A stretch of DNA of 7,446 bases from Brachybacterium sp. (lineage in GTDB: Bacteria > Actinomycetota > Actinomycetes > Actinomycetales > Dermabacteraceae). The stretch lies in the NCBI GenBank assembly GCA_027322375.1, contig DAHVRS010000451.1, positions 1 through 7,446 on the forward strand, given 5' to 3'. Positions 7,314 through 7,446 of the stretch are shown one piece after another (positions within the stretch are counted from its first letter, which is position 1; each line of letters starts with the position of its first letter). The translations under genes and the position numbers were made by a program. The notes below the pieces were generated by a model, which saw nothing but the letters and a program-made list of their open reading frames with translations, did no database searches and was not told the origin of the DNA.

Positions 7314-7319
7314 CACAAT
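7314..7319 (+). promoter_or_regulatory. Possible -10 box (CACAAT) of the oxidoreductase gene
   Basis: CACAAT matches TATAAT at four of six positions and is followed by six bases before the GTG at 7326, again a leaderless spacing. AGAGG abuts the GTG and is too close to be a usual ribosome site. TGTCAC occurs twice (7296-7301 and 7311-7316), 15 bases apart, and could be a regulator site. No -35 at normal spacing is seen. Confidence 0.35.
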
Positions 7320-7325
7320 GAAGAG

Positions 7326-7446
7326 GTGAGAGATCCGAGCATCGCCCTGCCCGCCGACCCTGACCGTGTACCTCGCGCGAGCGATGATCCGCAGGTGGTG
7401 ATCATCGGCGGAGGACCCGGCGGCTACGAGGCCGCGCTCACCGCCG
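7326..7446 (+). CDS. LpdA-like FAD-dependent pyridine nucleotide-disulfide oxidoreductase (5' fragment)
   Basis: Only the first 40 residues are in the window; the frame is open to the right edge. Residues 24-39 read VVIIGGGPGGYEAALT, a Rossmann FAD-binding GxGxxG motif (G28, G30, G33) at the end of the first beta strand. The GGYEAAL continuation resembles the mycobacterial LpdA/NAD(P)H-quinone dehydrogenase group and dihydrolipoamide dehydrogenases. In mycobacteria lpdA also lies near the purine nucleoside phosphorylase and pmmB genes, which supports this reading. The start GTG 7326 gives a 23-residue polar leader before the first strand. GTG 7395 or 7398 would start directly at the strand but has no good ribosome site. 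The redox-active cysteine motif and the NAD domain lie outside the window, so the exact activity is open. Confidence 0.8.
   Translation, partial: MRDPSIALPADPDRVPRASDDPQVVIIGGGPGGYEAALTA

Overview
The window is very GC-rich DNA with G or C at most third codon positions. Genes are tightly packed, with GTGA/ATGA stop-start overlaps. Protein features are actinobacterial: a CAEC-type cytidine deaminase, a PmmB/PGM2-like mutase beside a purine nucleoside phosphorylase, and next to them an LpdA-like flavoprotein, a neighbourhood also known in mycobacteria. This points to a high-GC actinobacterium. A Micrococcales member, possibly Brachybacterium/Dermabacteraceae-like, is my best guess from memory of similar proteins; it is not something the sequence proves.

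Layout. (1) 1-2469, plus strand: the C-terminal part of a nucleoside-type ABC importer permease, then cytidine deaminase (cdd) and thymidine phosphorylase (deoA), close enough to be one operon. (2) 2470-2648: convergent intergenic region with a long inverted repeat (2546-2606). (3) 2649-3710, minus strand: an unusual fusion of a uridine-kinase-like P-loop domain to a Nudix hydrolase domain, with an altered Walker A motif. (4) 3711-3910: divergent intergenic region with three CGCTCA direct repeats, leading into deoC (3911-4576, plus). (5) 4577-4651: a perfect 20-bp stem terminator hairpin between convergent deoC and the next gene. (6) 4652-7230, minus strand: purine nucleoside phosphorylase followed, with a 4-nt overlap, by an alpha-D-phosphohexomutase-family enzyme. 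(7) 7231-7325: a compact divergent promoter region, with both flanking genes probably leaderless. (8) 7326 to the end, plus: the N-terminus of an LpdA-like NAD(P)H/disulfide oxidoreductase.

Together the genes form a nearly complete nucleoside salvage and catabolism locus. Nucleosides enter through the ABC importer. Cytidine and deoxycytidine are deaminated by Cdd. Thymidine and deoxyuridine are split by DeoA, and purine nucleosides by PNP. The resulting (deoxy)ribose-1-phosphate is probably isomerised to the 5-phosphate by the phosphohexomutase-family enzyme acting as a phosphopentomutase. DeoC then cleaves deoxyribose-5-phosphate to glyceraldehyde-3-phosphate and acetaldehyde. The kinase-Nudix fusion in the middle suggests a nucleoside/nucleotide role for that protein too. 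No transcriptional regulator, RNA gene, mobile element or CRISPR array was recognised.

The window is mostly ordinary metabolism. The points most worth a second look are the kinase-Nudix fusion with its changed P-loop, the inferred phosphopentomutase role, the long palindrome after deoA, and the apparently leaderless divergent promoter pair.
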